Assembly (NCBI GenBank): GCA_002633005.1
Contig: NMRA01000922.1
Location: forward strand, 72,965-99,106
Direction of reading: 5' to 3'
Length of the DNA stretch: 26,142 nucleotides
DNA from: Phoronis australis
Lineage: Eukaryota > Phoronida > Phoronidae
Below, one piece after another: positions 7,687 through 19,324 of this stretch (within the stretch, counting starts at the first letter, position 1; the number at the start of each line of letters is the position of its first letter). The position numbers and the translations under genes were made by a program. Under the pieces are notes generated by a model, which ran no database searches, was not told the DNA's origin, and saw nothing but the letters and a program-made list of their open reading frames with translations.

Positions 7687-9696
7687 AGGAGGCTGAAGTT
7701 GCACGGTTCGTTACCAGTTGGCCTAGTAGGCCGACTACACTAACACCCATAGGCCCTGAATTTCACAGGTACACAATTTCAGCCGTCCTCATCAATTTTT
7801 ATTTGCACATTATTTTTGTGTCACAAGCGTCTACTCCATCGAGGTCACAGTGGCATTTCACATCGCAACAAACCTTGGTGAAATTCAGCCAGTTTAGCGC
7901 ACACTTTATTGCCAAAAGTTTATTGCTCCTCTGTTAATTGGAATCTAATGCACCGTGTATGACCTATTGTCCAGCGCAGCAGAAGATAACTGACTTTCAG
8001 GGAACTACTTGCTCAGGTCAAGAGGTCATTCACAACTGTTGCTATTATGGTGGAACAATTAACTTGCATACTACAAAAGGTAGAGAATTGTGATAATTTC
8101 TGGTAAATAACCTCACCAGGAAGCATGTGCTTATAGTCAAAATTTCTGCAAAATTTCAAAATTGTACTCAGAAAAGTTACGTGTTTTCTGAAATAGAAAG
8201 GTAGTATAATTTAATTTTCTACTGAACACAAATCTGTCTTCAAATGCACATGTATTTTACAGAAATTTAGCAAAGAAACGAAGTTGCATGGCTAAATTTC
8301 ATATCGTACAAATATCCATGAATAGATCTCAAAATCAGTTTTCAAAATATCCTTTTTATTTTATGCAGCTTTTAAGATGAAAACTGATATTTTCATAAAA
8401 ATCATTAATTAAAGCCTCAATTTTTGACGGTATCTTATTCAAAAAAGCCCATTTAGTCTGGAGAACAACATGGATAACATAGTGTCTGCTACAGTTGAGT
8501 CCGATAAGCTGTTATTGAGATACCATGTTGGCAAAATTTTTAAATTTTCATCACTCACAGTTCCATAAAGTTAAGATATCAACTTTTAACCTGCAGGTAA
8601 AGGTTAATATTGAATTAAGTACAGCATGAATAGCTAAACTGTTTATAGGCAGGCAAATTTGAATTAAAAGTTTCCATTTAAAAATCGAGGTGATGTTATA
8701 TTCGATTGCCAATCACAAAAAAGACACAAGGTTGTTTTGAAATATTTTTAATTGAAAGTAAAACGATTTTACAAACATAACACACTTCTTGAACAAAAGT
8801 GAGGTTTATAGATAATAAGAGTCGAAGCATCACTTTCCAAATCACTGTGAAGACAGGACGTACACAAAGTAATAAAGATATAATAACTTGATTAAAATCC
8901 CTTCTTAATACGGCATAAACAAAAGCGGACAAGTAAATATTCACAGGCGAAGGTGACAAACCTGTCCGAAATGACCAGGTACCAATATCCTAAAGGCGCA
9001 GTGTCACACACCGTAAAAAATAAGATTTATATTAGGGCTGCTATGCAGTTACTACCTACTGTGTATCATGCTTGGGACTACAGGAAGAACTTCATATGGA
9101 AGTTTGCATGTCTAGTATATATCTATGAAATAAAAATAAAATGTATACAAAATACTACAGAGCACAACTACACGGAAGAGCATCCATTGTGTCTCTGGAA
9201 AAATAATACCCAAAATGTTCGGCTTATAAAATATACAACACCGAGTACACAAATCCGGTAACCATGGTCAACAAAATATCACCAGAAAAAACACCTAGGT
9301 CAGCGTACACCATTATATCAAATTTGTTCAAGGAATATTGTATAGCTAATCAATGTACCCATACCTACAAGGGTTCCTATTTCATAAAAGTTTTAATTAC
9401 TAAATCTAGAAACGCTCCATTGTCTTGGCATGATGTCATCAGCATTATTCGACAAGTTATTATGTAATTTTTGAAGAGTCAAACCATAGGCTAGCCTATT
9501 ACAATGATGTATTGGTCAACAAGCATTTCAAAAGAGTTCAAACTATTTTGATTCGATCGTGTGTTCATGACGAAATTTGAAGAGGTTTGTTAGGTACTTT
9601 TGAGTGAAATTAAGTTTAACGAAATGAAAGGTTCCAAGATTTTAGAATATTAAATATATAATTTGTTGTGCTTCACTTTCTCATCTGCTTTTACAG
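7687..9696. other. Intergenic DNA upstream of the MTERF-family gene, no gene seen
   Basis: AT-rich throughout, with no domain-bearing ORF. Open frames at 8953-9261 and 9264-9467 are only short AT-rich reading frames with irregular composition and no splice-site support. A possible TATA-like stretch (ATTAAATATATAA, 9649-9661) lies about 50 bp before the first coding exon. It could be the promoter if the CAG at 9694-9696 is not a splice acceptor. Confidence 0.5.
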
Positions 9697-9935
9697 ATCA
9701 CATCACTGACAGAATGAAAGCCGTCTTTAAGTCACTGCTGCCCCACCCCTGTTGTATGCAGTCATTCCCGGGTCCCACTAAATGGTGGATTACACTCTTG
9801 TTTACACAGATGAAGTCATTTCACTGCCAGCAGAGTCTTTGTAAAGCTGTACCATCAGTTTTGAGTCAAACTGAACACCTAAGTATAGTCTATGACTATC
9901 TGCTGACAAGAGATAAAATTAGACCTGGAGACAAG
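9697..9935 (+). CDS. Putative first coding exon of the MTERF-family gene (mitochondrial targeting region)
   Basis: A CTTTTACAG acceptor-like site precedes it and AAG|GTAAAA follows it. The ATG at 9714 opens 74 codons with many Lys, His, Arg, Ser and Pro and few acidic residues at the start, as in mitochondrial presequences. It ends in phase 0, matching the phase-0 start of the exon at 14790. A missing exon in the 4.85-kb intron cannot be excluded. A transcript starting just upstream, from the TATA-like stretch, would also fit. Confidence 0.55.
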
Positions 9936-12900
9936 GTAAAACCGATGTGGTACTTATAAGTTTAGTTGACAAATGTTTACCATTAGTAAGGTCATTTGAA
10001 AAGTTGTCAAAATATGTTCTCTCAAGTAAGCCTAATTTAGTTTTGTTTTTATTTTTTTAAGGGGTTAGCATTTATGTATTAGGTCATTACACTGTTTACT
10101 TAGTTTTGTTAACAGTCTGTCTGCAACGAAATTTATGGCTGTCAACGAACATTCTGCTTCTTCCATCATGTTTTTTTAGCAGATTTAGGGAGCAGAGGGT
10201 CCAAACCCACCCATCCATCCCATATACATGATCACTTTGAGGAAATCTCTATTAACCGGCACATATCTAGGTCACAGGGTTGTTGTGTCGCGGTTTTGTG
10301 AATGCACTTGCCTGTTGACACACCAGGGTGGGCTAACATAATGCCAACTCGCCAAATGCAACCTGACAAAATTACTAGGTTGCCATCTTGGAAATGAGGT
10401 TTCCAAAGTCAAGAAAACACGAGAGTTGCTATAGCGACCTTACCCGTTTTCCTGTTTGACCAAAAAATGCTGCACAACTGTCCTTGCATGTTACAGCATA
10501 CAGCATGGGGAAAGTAGTGCTGTCAGGTGTGTTTTAGGGTTTTGTGGCACCATCATTTGGCTCCTAACAAAAGCAGAGACCAGAAAACATTGTTTGAACT
10601 GGCATTGTGGGCATGGCTGTCAGTTTTGTAAGACCCTTCAAATTCCTTTTTATTTACTTTGTGTTGATTGGCGACTTAAGGCTTTTACAAGGTCACCAAA
10701 CAAAATCTGTGGTCATAAAATCAAGCCCTGATGAGGCTATGCCTATTCTCAAAATAGCTTCTATTAACACCAAACGTCTGCTATAAAAATCTTAATATCA
10801 GTGGTGAATGACACTCCCTTAAATTCAACCTACAAGAGTCCAGCCTTTTGTGCTTTGAGGCATTAAAGTTTTAGTTGTATGCTCCTGTCTATACTCTAAA
10901 TATAGTGCAGTAGTTGTACTCACTGACAACTTGTGAATGTGAAAACAAAAAATATGCAAATAGGTAACCTTAGCACTAATGACGTACCTTGGGGGCTCAC
11001 ATAGCCCGCATCATGCTGTGTTATTCCCCAACATGACGTCACGATACTTACTGGAAAAGGTTGAAGGATTTACTGCGGATCATTTTTGACACAAAACTCC
11101 TTCTTAAAAACATTTGGCAATTTTCACCATAATTCATTATTCACATTCTCGCTATGTGTTTTGTTTGTAACTAATTTGACCAGGCAATCACAGAGATAAG
11201 GAATTAGCACGCAAAGTGCACTTTAAGTGCAGTTGCATGTTGTATCTCATCAAGCGTTATGAATTTCTATGATGAGTTCCACACCTTTTCTTATAGAGCA
11301 CTTTTACTTGAGCAGTTTATTTGTGTGGCACATTTTTCATTCGCCTGAGAACACTTGAATTTATTGATTTCCTTTCAAATCAATATCCGTGGGTTATTTC
11401 GGTTGCCTGTAAGGAAAGGTTTAATTAGGTGTGAACTATCATCAATAATTCTATGATTTGGATTTATTGATTCAACTCCTCCCCTCAGCCTGTTGTGTAC
11501 AGAGTCCACACAAATACATATCATCTATCAAACAGCTCAGACTGCAAATATTTTTTTTTGCTAATTACATACACCGGAGGTGAATCAGTGTACAGAGGTG
11601 TATGCTGCCACATGTCCTTACCTGACTAGGTTGTGTACACTGATGACGCACGTCTTCACGTCACCAGGGGTGTACACCGCCACTCATCCTTACCCCGTCT
11701 GGTTTTTATGTTGCTTTACCTCTTCCCTCTACCTGTGGTGTACACTGCTACACCTGTTCACCCATCCAGGTGTCTACGCTGTCATACTTCCTCATCCCAC
11801 CAGGGGTATACACTGTCATACGTCTCTACCCCACCAGGTGTGTACACTGCTACACCTTGTCACCCCTACACCTCCTCACCCCACTGGGGGTTTACAGTGC
11901 CATACTTTACCCCATCATTGGTGTACACCGCCACAAGTCTTTTCCCCACCAGGAGCATCCCGTGTTCATTTATGAAATGTAACGTGCATTTTTGTTGGCT
12001 TAGAAAAGTCCTGAATCTTCAGCTTTCATTAGCTAAAATAAGATCTATATTCATTGCCACAAAAATTGCTTTGCTTTAGGTAGTCAGTTATCATTTGGAG
12101 GAATTTGCATGTTGTCCTACCATGCATGATCAACTAAGTGAAAACAGACGCCAGGCAATCTGTCAGCTGAGAATTGATCCGCCAAGGTTCACACAGTTTT
12201 TTAGCCGTAAGATCTGCCTATATTCCTGTCTTCGTTACCATTCGAAAATGTGATTTTTTTTGTTCTGAATCCTTTTGTGTATATTTTGAAATCTGTGACC
12301 GGGATGTACATGATCTAAAGATGTTTGACTTTAAATCGCAATACATTACAGAAGCCATTTCAGCGAGTCTTTGACAGGTCAGACAATCAACTGCCGATAA
12401 GCTCCGCCAATCGTTTAACCACTAGTTGGCAACAAGTGTTCTTACAACAAATGACAAAATAATATTGTTAACTGTCAGATGGATTGCGAACATGAAAGAT
12501 ATTTCTTCTGAATCAGTAACCAGTCTTTTGATTTCCAAAATGGTAGGTTTAATGAGAAAACATTGGGTAGTTCAACACTTCTGATATTTTGACTTCCGTT
12601 GCGTTTATTCAGGTCATGCTTTCGGCATTTGCGTTCCGCAGTTTTGCCTATTTCTTTGCAATCAGTTCTCAGTTGTCAATGTCTTTGTTTTAATTACTCA
12701 GCAAAGCCTACTAGAACAATTGTGTTCCGGTAGTTTTCATCTATTTTTTGTTTTAATAGTTAGCATCGGGGGAATTACCGCCTTTTGTTGTTTTTTAAAT
12801 ACCGAGGATTACAAAATCTTGACTTTTTACTGAGATGTGCGTAATTTCCACTAACATGAGTTTTGCTGCGTGAAACATATCAGTTTCTGTTTTTTATTCC

Positions 12901-15900
12901 GCATGACTTGGGGATTTTTGAAGCCTTTTAGCTGCTGTCAGCGATGAAGACATCAGCATTCCTTGATAAAAACAGATTTCTTTGATATTGGGCAGTCAAG
13001 CTGTTGGACTTATTGGCCTTAAAATAAAATACCTGATATGCGTCCACAACTTATAGAGTAAACAAATGGAATTTGCAAGTTCCCATCCATAAACTTTGTT
13101 GTTTCTAAAAAATATGACGATCTTTGTGAAAAATCACGAGTTTTTAAAAGAATTCCGTCATGTGATTACGAACATCTTGACAATGCTTCCGTGCGCATAA
13201 TAACTTTCTATGGTCATCATTGATACTGTTAAAATGTCTATAGGTTTGTTTGCCCACTATTAAATTCTAATAATAAAAAAGTTATTTAATAAGAAAGTCA
13301 AACTTTGGTATGTAGAAAATTAAATCAATTACTGGACTTGCAAATTGAGTTGGCTACGTTGCCCACTCACACGGACTACTATCTTCCGATTCCAAGCACC
13401 CTCTGATACACAAACTGGGCATGATTAGAACGTTGGACTATCGTGCAAAACCATCCCCAACACAGACGAGGACATTGATGTTGAATTGGATTACAACAGA
13501 ACAGTATTAAAGACATGTTGCTATCCTGAGTGGTCATTCCACAAGGCAGACCATCACGGGGTCAGGCCAAAGAGCACGCAGCCTGACAACAGGAGAGACG
13601 TCACGATAACATTACCTTTTGTGCCAGGGATTTCATTCCAGGTTAAATCTCATATGAGGGGCCACGATATTTCCGTTTCGTTCAAACCAATTAACACCAT
13701 AAGGAGTCAGCTAAGGAATGTGAAAGATAAGACCAAGAAAGAGAAAAAAATCAAATGTGGTGTATGGCATTTCATACTCAGATCCAGGGTGTGAGGAATC
13801 ATATATTGGGGAAACCAAACAAACCGTGAAAAGTCAGAACAGTCAACATCGCAGGCCCTGTTACGGGGACTGGAGCTACGATTCGGCGGTTTTCACAGTC
13901 ATATAGCTTTTACGGACCACTCGTTCTCCCTGGATGATGTCATAATTCTGGATAGAGAAGGAATTTGGTACAGGAGAGAGGTCAAGGAAGCTATATACGA
14001 ACGCGTGGAGAATCCTAGCTTAAACAGACGAGGGGGCCTTAGGTTTCTGTTGCCAAGATCTCGGGACATGACACGAAAGAGTATCCCGCGCAAACTGTGC
14101 TGTCGATCACATGATGAGTCACGTGACATCTCAGTGGCCTGCCGAAGTCCTCGAGAGGAGGATGCAACGTAACCCATAAGTCTGTATGTCCAGTAATTGA
14201 TTTAATTTTCTACATATTATTTACTCAACTGGATGACTGAAAGTATTCATCGTATTATGAAACTTTGGTATTTAATGTTACAGTACATGTGACCTGTTTA
14301 TTATTTGGCAATTGTCATTCCATTCATCTGCCGTTGATAACAGCAAAAATACAAGCACAGCCCCAGAAATCGCTGTCGCGTTATATCCAGGTTCTAATTC
14401 ATTCCCTTGCATACATGTGCATTCACTAGTAAATCGAACTCGGAGGAGTAGGAGACACTTGTGCATTGCCTCATTGTCTGCCAGCAAAGCCAGGATTCGA
14501 ACACAGGTTTCTCAAATGGGAGTGCGGAGCTTAAACCACTGAGTTACACTGTCTCCTGTAACAGTGGAGTCGAGCTTCATTCATATCTCGCTTTAAAGAA
14601 ATTGCTTCATGATGTTGCTGAAGTGTATTTTACCAGTAAGTGAATGCACCAAATTCAGGGTATAGATCCAACAAAACTCAGGAACATTGACCTCAATATT
14701 GGCACTCTGGTATTACCCATAACTAGAGATATGCTGGTAATCTATTGACTGGTGAAGTCATTTAATTGGTTTTTACATATCTTTTGCAGCTAACAGAAGG
14801 AATGGTTGGACGTTTCGTAAGGATTCTTAACACCAACCTTGATGTATCAGAAATGAATAAGAAACTGGCAACTCTTTTGCAGCTTGGTATGTCACTCCAG
14901 TAAACATATCCGTAATTCCAGGCTCTAAAATTGTGCCTGAGGTGTCAATAATTTTTGATGGTCAAAATATTCACTCTTTGAGAATCTTTAATGGTCATTA
15001 CAATATTGCTGAGTTTTTTGCTAAGGGAAATTGTGGTTTCCTCAAAATTGAATTTTTACCTTTTCTGGCAAACCTGTAAGTGTTGAAAGTTGAATTATAG
15101 CTTTTATGTAGGTATTGGATATCACCTTTTTCTTGGTGGATGGTACCTTGTGATGTTCCCAACTCATGACGCAGCCAGTGTAAACGTGGCATTTTTCAAT
15201 TCGCAATTTTAGGGTTGGCAAACCCCTATAAACTTGAAGCATTTTGTGGGCAACGGAAATAGAATCCTAGCATTATGAGGAAATATGCGAGATGGATTTT
15301 ATGAGAGTAAAAGGCCTGGTTGGATTTTAGCATCTAGTGAGGATTAAATGTAGTTTTAAGTTAAATTAATAATACTGTGTCAATTGTCTTCCAGGGTGCC
15401 ACCTTGATGAGATAGTTGAGAGGCCAGGGATATTATTGCTTGATGAACAAGACATCATCAGGGAAAAACTGACCACTATGGACTACACAAAAAATACGTC
15501 CTTAGGTTTGTTATTTAAGGAAATGAAATTTTGCTCAGTATGAAATTTTCATACAATATGTCTACTTTACAATGTCTCAAGAAATTTTGTTTTTTATTAA
15601 AGTTAGAATCAAGATGTGTGATGATTTGTCATTTTTTTTGGTTTTTTGTCTTTTTCGGAGATCTAACTCGACAATCTTTTGCCATATTGCCTCAGTCACT
15701 GAGAACAGTGACATGTATCACAATTGAACAACCAGTTGACAGTTTTCAGAACTTGCTGCGTCACCATGCTATTTTTGTGGAAATGTAGTGGAAAGATTCT
15801 AAATTGTATATTTATAAACAAAATTCAACTATGACAAATTGGCTAAAAGACCTTCAAAATGGAAACATTTGTGTTTCACTCCAGAACATGGTTTTTAGTG

Positions 15901-17378
15901 GCTTACATATTTTTTGATTCATGTCATCAGTAAACAGTATGAATGAAATGATGATTACGCAACTCGTGTGATGTATTTCCCACGAGCACCTTACCACATT
16001 GGTGTTGTGTTAAAAGCAAAATTTGACAATACAGAAAATGTTAAGTCTTGCATATTCCATTAAGAAGAGTGGAGGTCAAAGTAATCAGCATTTTGTTATA
16101 CTTCTTGTTGCTCATTTGTATCTCGATTGGTCACTTAGTAACGTTGAAGCTGTGATGTCATACCATACATGGCAATACTTCTGCATGTATAATGGTGGTA
16201 CAGTACATACCATAATTTTCATAATGTTGAATGCATGTTTCTCTCATCAAATGAAGAGCCATTTATTTTTAATTACAACTTTTAAAAATAACTTTAATTG
16301 TGGAATTCATCTACTTGCCCTTTAAATGGTCATCTAATTATCTTGCATTCATTTCAACATCTATTTTTTTCTAGACTCGGACTGTGACAGCCAAATTAGT
16401 CGTCTCTTGAATGCACTGCAGTGCGATGGCCCCCAGCTGGGCAACATGCTTTCTCGATTCCCCAACCTGCTGCGCATGGACAAGGCTCACAGGCTGCGTC
16501 ACATGAAAGAGAAAATTTCCTTGCTCCAGTCAGAAGGAGTAACTATGGAAAGTATCAGGAACTCTCCGCAGATTCTGAGCAAACGCTATAGCGTGATCCA
16601 GGAACGGTTGCTACAGATGAAAGATGCTAGAGTCCCTGAACCTTTGCCTCTGATGTGGATTTGTCAGGGTAAGACCCGCTTTCAGCAGCTCATGTCAGGC
16701 TTTTGCAATGAGAATGACATTCTAAAAGGCAGGACGAAGCTTCGTACGATTGCCGACTTGTTAGGAGTGGAGGAACGAAACATAAATTATGAGAATGCTG
16801 TTTTGCAACACAGTATTGTGAATCTGAAGAGGAAGATTGACTGTCTCCTATCTCACGGTGTTGACAGGAAACTCTTGTCTCGGCATACTTATATATTGGG
16901 CTATAGTCTTGTAAGGCTTGAGGCTGCCATAAGTCAACTGAAGCAGTCGGGTGTTGAATCAATGACTCCTCTGCAGGTATTTTGGATGATGACTTCAGAG
17001 CGGATATCAATCAACATTGAGAGTAGGAGTTCTCTCAAGCAGCAGAAACTGTTCAACCTCTTACAACTGAAGCAGTATTCAAAAAAGGCAGTTATGATAC
17101 AGAATATTGGGCACTTGCTCAAGATACCTATGGAAGACCTTGAGTGCAGGTTGAAACTGTTGAACCGACAGGGTTTTTCAACTGAGGTAGTCAGTCAATG
17201 CCCCCTGGTGCTGGCACATGACACTGAGTATCTGGAGAAGGTTTTGACTGAGTTACCAGAAAACAAACATCTTCAACCACACGAAGTCTGGTTGAGGGAC
17301 AAAGTGAAATTACTGAATGCTGTTCAATACGTTATAGAAAAAAGTGTTAACTTTTCTTACCCAGCAGTCCCGGGGTAA
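9697..17378 (+). CDS. MTERF-family mitochondrial transcription termination factor-like gene, four exons
   Basis: The coding exons are 9714-9935 (exon may begin at 9697), 14790-14886, 15395-15505 and 16375-17378. Donors are GTAAAA, GTATGT and GTTTGT; acceptors are TTGCAG, TTCCAG and TTCTAG. Phases 0, 1 and 1 agree, and the total of 1434 nt is 478 codons with the stop. The product of 477 residues shows repeated units of about 30-35 residues with the MTERF pattern: a helix, then P-x-(I/L)-L, then L-x2-(R/K)-(I/L)-x2-L-x2-x-G-V. Examples are the E-R-P-G-I-L-L-L, R-F-P-N-L-L, N-S-P-Q-I-L and Q-C-P-L-V-L motifs. MTERF proteins are superhelical nucleic-acid binders that act in mitochondrial transcription, rRNA handling or translation. 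The basic N terminus suits a mitochondrial presequence. I cannot say which subfamily it is. The 3' exons are certain; the first exon is inferred from phase and composition. Confidence 0.82.
9936..11582 (+). other. First intron of the MTERF-family gene, 5' part
   Basis: Plain AT-rich DNA. The open frame at 10456-10731 has no splice signals or domain character, and I see no further exon, RNA gene or element. Confidence 0.5.
11583..11957. repeat. Degenerate 34-bp minisatellite
   Basis: About ten diverged units of roughly 34 bp follow a consensus close to GTGTACACTGCCACACCT followed by a pyrimidine-rich CCTTACCCCACCAGG. Starts of the GTGTACAC-like core fall near 11633, 11670, 11738, 11770, 11806, 11840 and 11922, mostly 32-37 bp or twice that apart. 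One spacing near 11840-11890 is longer. Three overlapping open frames here exist only because the repeat lacks stops. The core GTGTACAC is a perfect palindrome. Confidence 0.85.
11958..13299 (+). other. First intron of the MTERF-family gene, central part
   Basis: AT-rich DNA without recognisable coding, RNA or repeat structure. The frame at 12174-12374 is not supported by any domain or splice site. Confidence 0.5.
13311..13337 (+). repeat. Left 27-bp inverted repeat of the Penelope-like element
   Basis: TGTAGAAAATTAAATCAATT and the next seven bases are matched in perfect reverse complement at 14188-14214. Inverted terminal copies are a known PLE insertion feature. Confidence 0.85.
14188..14214 (-). 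repeat. Right 27-bp inverted repeat of the Penelope-like element
   Basis: This is the perfect reverse complement of 13311-13337. About 45 nt separate it from the right copy of the AAACTTTGGTAT direct repeat, leaving a short one-sided extension. Confidence 0.85.
14282..14556 (-). mobile_element. tRNA-derived SINE (minus strand)
   Basis: On the minus strand the head starts with GGAGACAGTGTAACTCAGTGG, which contains an A box (GTAACTCAGTGG, 14537-14548 on the + strand). A B box, GTTCGAATCC, follows at 14493-14502. The spacing suits an internal RNA polymerase III promoter. A non-tRNA body of about 200 bp follows, ending in an AATAAA-containing segment near 14300. The region between the boxes does not fold into a proper tRNA, so this is a SINE rather than a gene. 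The exact 3' end is uncertain, and no clean target-site duplication was found. Confidence 0.68.
16375..17378 (+). CDS. Large terminal exon of the MTERF-family gene
   Basis: This single exon carries about 334 codons, most of the protein. It contains several consecutive MTERF repeats, each with a hydrophobic P-x-(I/L/V)-L or similar turn. The middle of the exon (about 16640-16800) is less regular. The reading ends at TAA (17376-17378). Antisense ORFs at 16690-17122 are shadows. The first canonical AATAAA on this strand comes more than 1 kb later, near 18498, so the 3' UTR is long or uses a variant signal. Confidence 0.88.
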
Positions 17379-19324
17379 ATTATTTCAAGTTGTTACAAAC
17401 CCACCTTCCATCAAAAAATTAACTATTGGATTAGACCACTTATAGTTGTGGAGTTAGTCTCACCTGGTTGTTTTTTTTTTAAACTAAAGGTGGATTTTGG
17501 GCTTCAGAATAAGTGGCAGGTATTGTTGCACTAGGTCAAACTCAACAAGTTGAAGTTGTCAGGGCGGAAATTTTATACACCCATCATGGTCTCTGGCAGT
17601 CACGTACTACCACGTATTTCCTAGCCCACAAATCTCTGCTCATCTGATAACGGAACAAGTTGAGTTCAACAATTACAAGTACCAGTCGTCAATAATGTAT
17701 GGCAAAGTTCATTTGGTATGCAATAATCGCATTCTAATCAGTTGTATTTGTTTTAAGCTGGTAGCATGCCTGACGCTGGAGTTCGATTACTTGGAACACT
17801 AACGATAGATCAGATTGATGTCTGCATTTGAAAACGAGTAAACAAAAGAGTGATATTTGCAATGATGTGTTCATTGTCTTTAATGGAAGGGTGCAGATTC
17901 AACAAGCAAAAAGCTTAATCTACTGTGCTTAACTCCCCTGAACTGTGGTGCCTATAATTGTTCATGTTCTGGGTTTCTCTTCGAAAACACTGCAAAAATT
18001 GTAGGATGACAATTGGCTTACCTTAAAATCCAACTGCTGCTTGGTGGTTTGGTAATTGGCACAATTACGTTGCACACCCAGCAAAATTAATGAAGAACAC
18101 ATTGCTACATGAAGCAAACGAGTAGGCTGCAAAAAGTCATTTCTTGTCCAGTTTTCTAAGTTCAAAAACCTAACCATTTGTTCTGTTCGCGGAATATTCA
18201 AACATGCTGTTTACAAATTTTACAAAACGAAAATTAAAAATACTACTGTCCCCCATGTGTTTTGGAGAACGATAACGTAAGCAGTCTGGGACCATTTAAT
18301 TAACCGCGACATCATGGTGTCTTTGACGTAAACCGGCAGATTCTGAGGTGCGCCAACCTGTCTAGTCGCCCATTCTCTACTGGTCATGGTGTAAACGTAG
18401 AATACATGTACTTGTCACTGTTTGCTGGTTAATGATGAGGGCACTTTTCCGAAAATAGTGTCAACACTAAAAAGGTCATCCTCATTCTAAATATCGCAAT
18501 AAACATACAATAAAAACGTCCTTTCGTGAGCCTTTCTTGCATTGGACATTGCAGTGTATAGTAGTTTCAATCGCGGCATCAGGCGCCCGTCAGTCAGGTC
18601 GCCTCGTGCGACGTCTGTAAAGTAACAGAGCCAGATGTAGTCCAAAACTGCCGTTGATCTAGTACTTTAAATATATCGCCATGACGTCGGCCATCTTGGC
18701 ATTAGAACCTGGAAGAAACAACGATTGGCATTCATGGTTGGAGGGTCAGCTTTCTTTTGTTCGATAATTGCTCTAATCTTCAAAAAGATCGTATCTAGCC
18801 TGGCAGGTTGTGCTGTTAAAAGCAAAAATTAAGTTACAACATATTTGAACATAAACCAATTGCATTTCTTAAATCCTTGTCTTATGGTGATCATGTTTAG
18901 TTTCTGAATCGCCTGGTAGATAATTGGCCTGCCTGTTGTCATAACAGACAAAGACTGCTTGGCGGTTAACAAAGAGGCTAGATGTTATCACACGCTCAGA
19001 ACCCCTTCGTCTGGTAAAGTCACTGAATGAAAAAACGCCGTCATGCACTGTGGGCGAAGCCTGTGACCCCTGGATCGCCCTTAAAGTTGTTTGTGTCTGC
19101 AAACCATTACTCATCATCAAATTTACTTCATGAGTCAGCCTTATTAAAATTGGTGACCTGTAACGTTACGTACCCCAGTTATTGCCCCAATTTAAATAAT
19201 TTGCCGTTGAGCTGTAAACAAACTGTGGCCATGACAACATCTTGTCCCAGTTGGAGCAACCGGAGTCATAGGCGTCAACGACAACTACCCAACCTGCGTC
19301 GCCGTTACATCCACCGTACTGTTT
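17379..19324. other. Intergenic DNA after the MTERF-family gene, no gene seen
   Basis: It holds the presumed 3' UTR of the MTERF-family gene and then mixed AT-rich DNA. Minus-strand open frames at 17962-18201 and 18869-19120 lack domain features. The second one has a more even composition and could be an old element fragment, but I cannot assign it. AATAAA on the + strand occurs near 18498. Confidence 0.45.

Larger units (their letters stand above)
13311..14214 (+). mobile_element. 5'-truncated Penelope-like retroelement with GIY-YIG endonuclease, broken
   Basis: Several frames on the + strand, joined by small shifts, read as the C-terminal part of a Penelope-like element (PLE). In order: T-H-T-D-Y-Y-L, H-P-L-I-H-K-L-G-M-I-R-T-L, then a connector with I-x-V-x-F-K-P-x-N-T-I-R-S-Q-L, then a GIY-YIG core (V-V-Y-G-I ... 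C-E-E-S-Y-I-G-E-T). A later frame reads L-D-R-E-x-I-W-Y-R-R-E-V-K-E-A-I-Y ... L-N-R-R-G-G and stops at 14172. These are hallmark PLE blocks from the RT thumb through the endonuclease. A 27-bp perfect inverted repeat bounds it (13311-13337 and 14188-14214). An 11-12-bp direct repeat AAACTTTGGTAT lies at 13300-13311 and 14260-14271, possibly a target-site duplication. Frameshifts near 13383, 13445, 13755 and 13890 show it is dead. Confidence 0.8.

Noticed and set aside
8953-9467. Two adjacent + strand ORFs of 102 and 67 codons
   Set aside because: AT-rich, no domain features, no splice sites joining them, and no similarity to known families that I can see.
11583-11957. CRISPR-like repeat array
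   Set aside because: Units are head to tail without unique spacers, diverged, and in a eukaryotic intron.
11580-12079. Protein-coding ORFs of 70-148 codons
   Set aside because: Three frames are open at once over a tandem repeat whose unit lacks stops; the composition follows the repeat, not a protein.
13899-14177. A 92-codon minus-strand ORF
   Set aside because: It is the reverse complement of the Penelope-like endonuclease C-terminal coding region.
14493-14556. A tRNA gene on the minus strand
   Set aside because: The A and B boxes are present, but the flanks do not pair into an acceptor stem and a non-tRNA body follows, so a SINE fits better.
16690-17122. Minus-strand ORFs within the MTERF-family exon
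   Set aside because: They lie wholly antisense to a well-supported coding exon.
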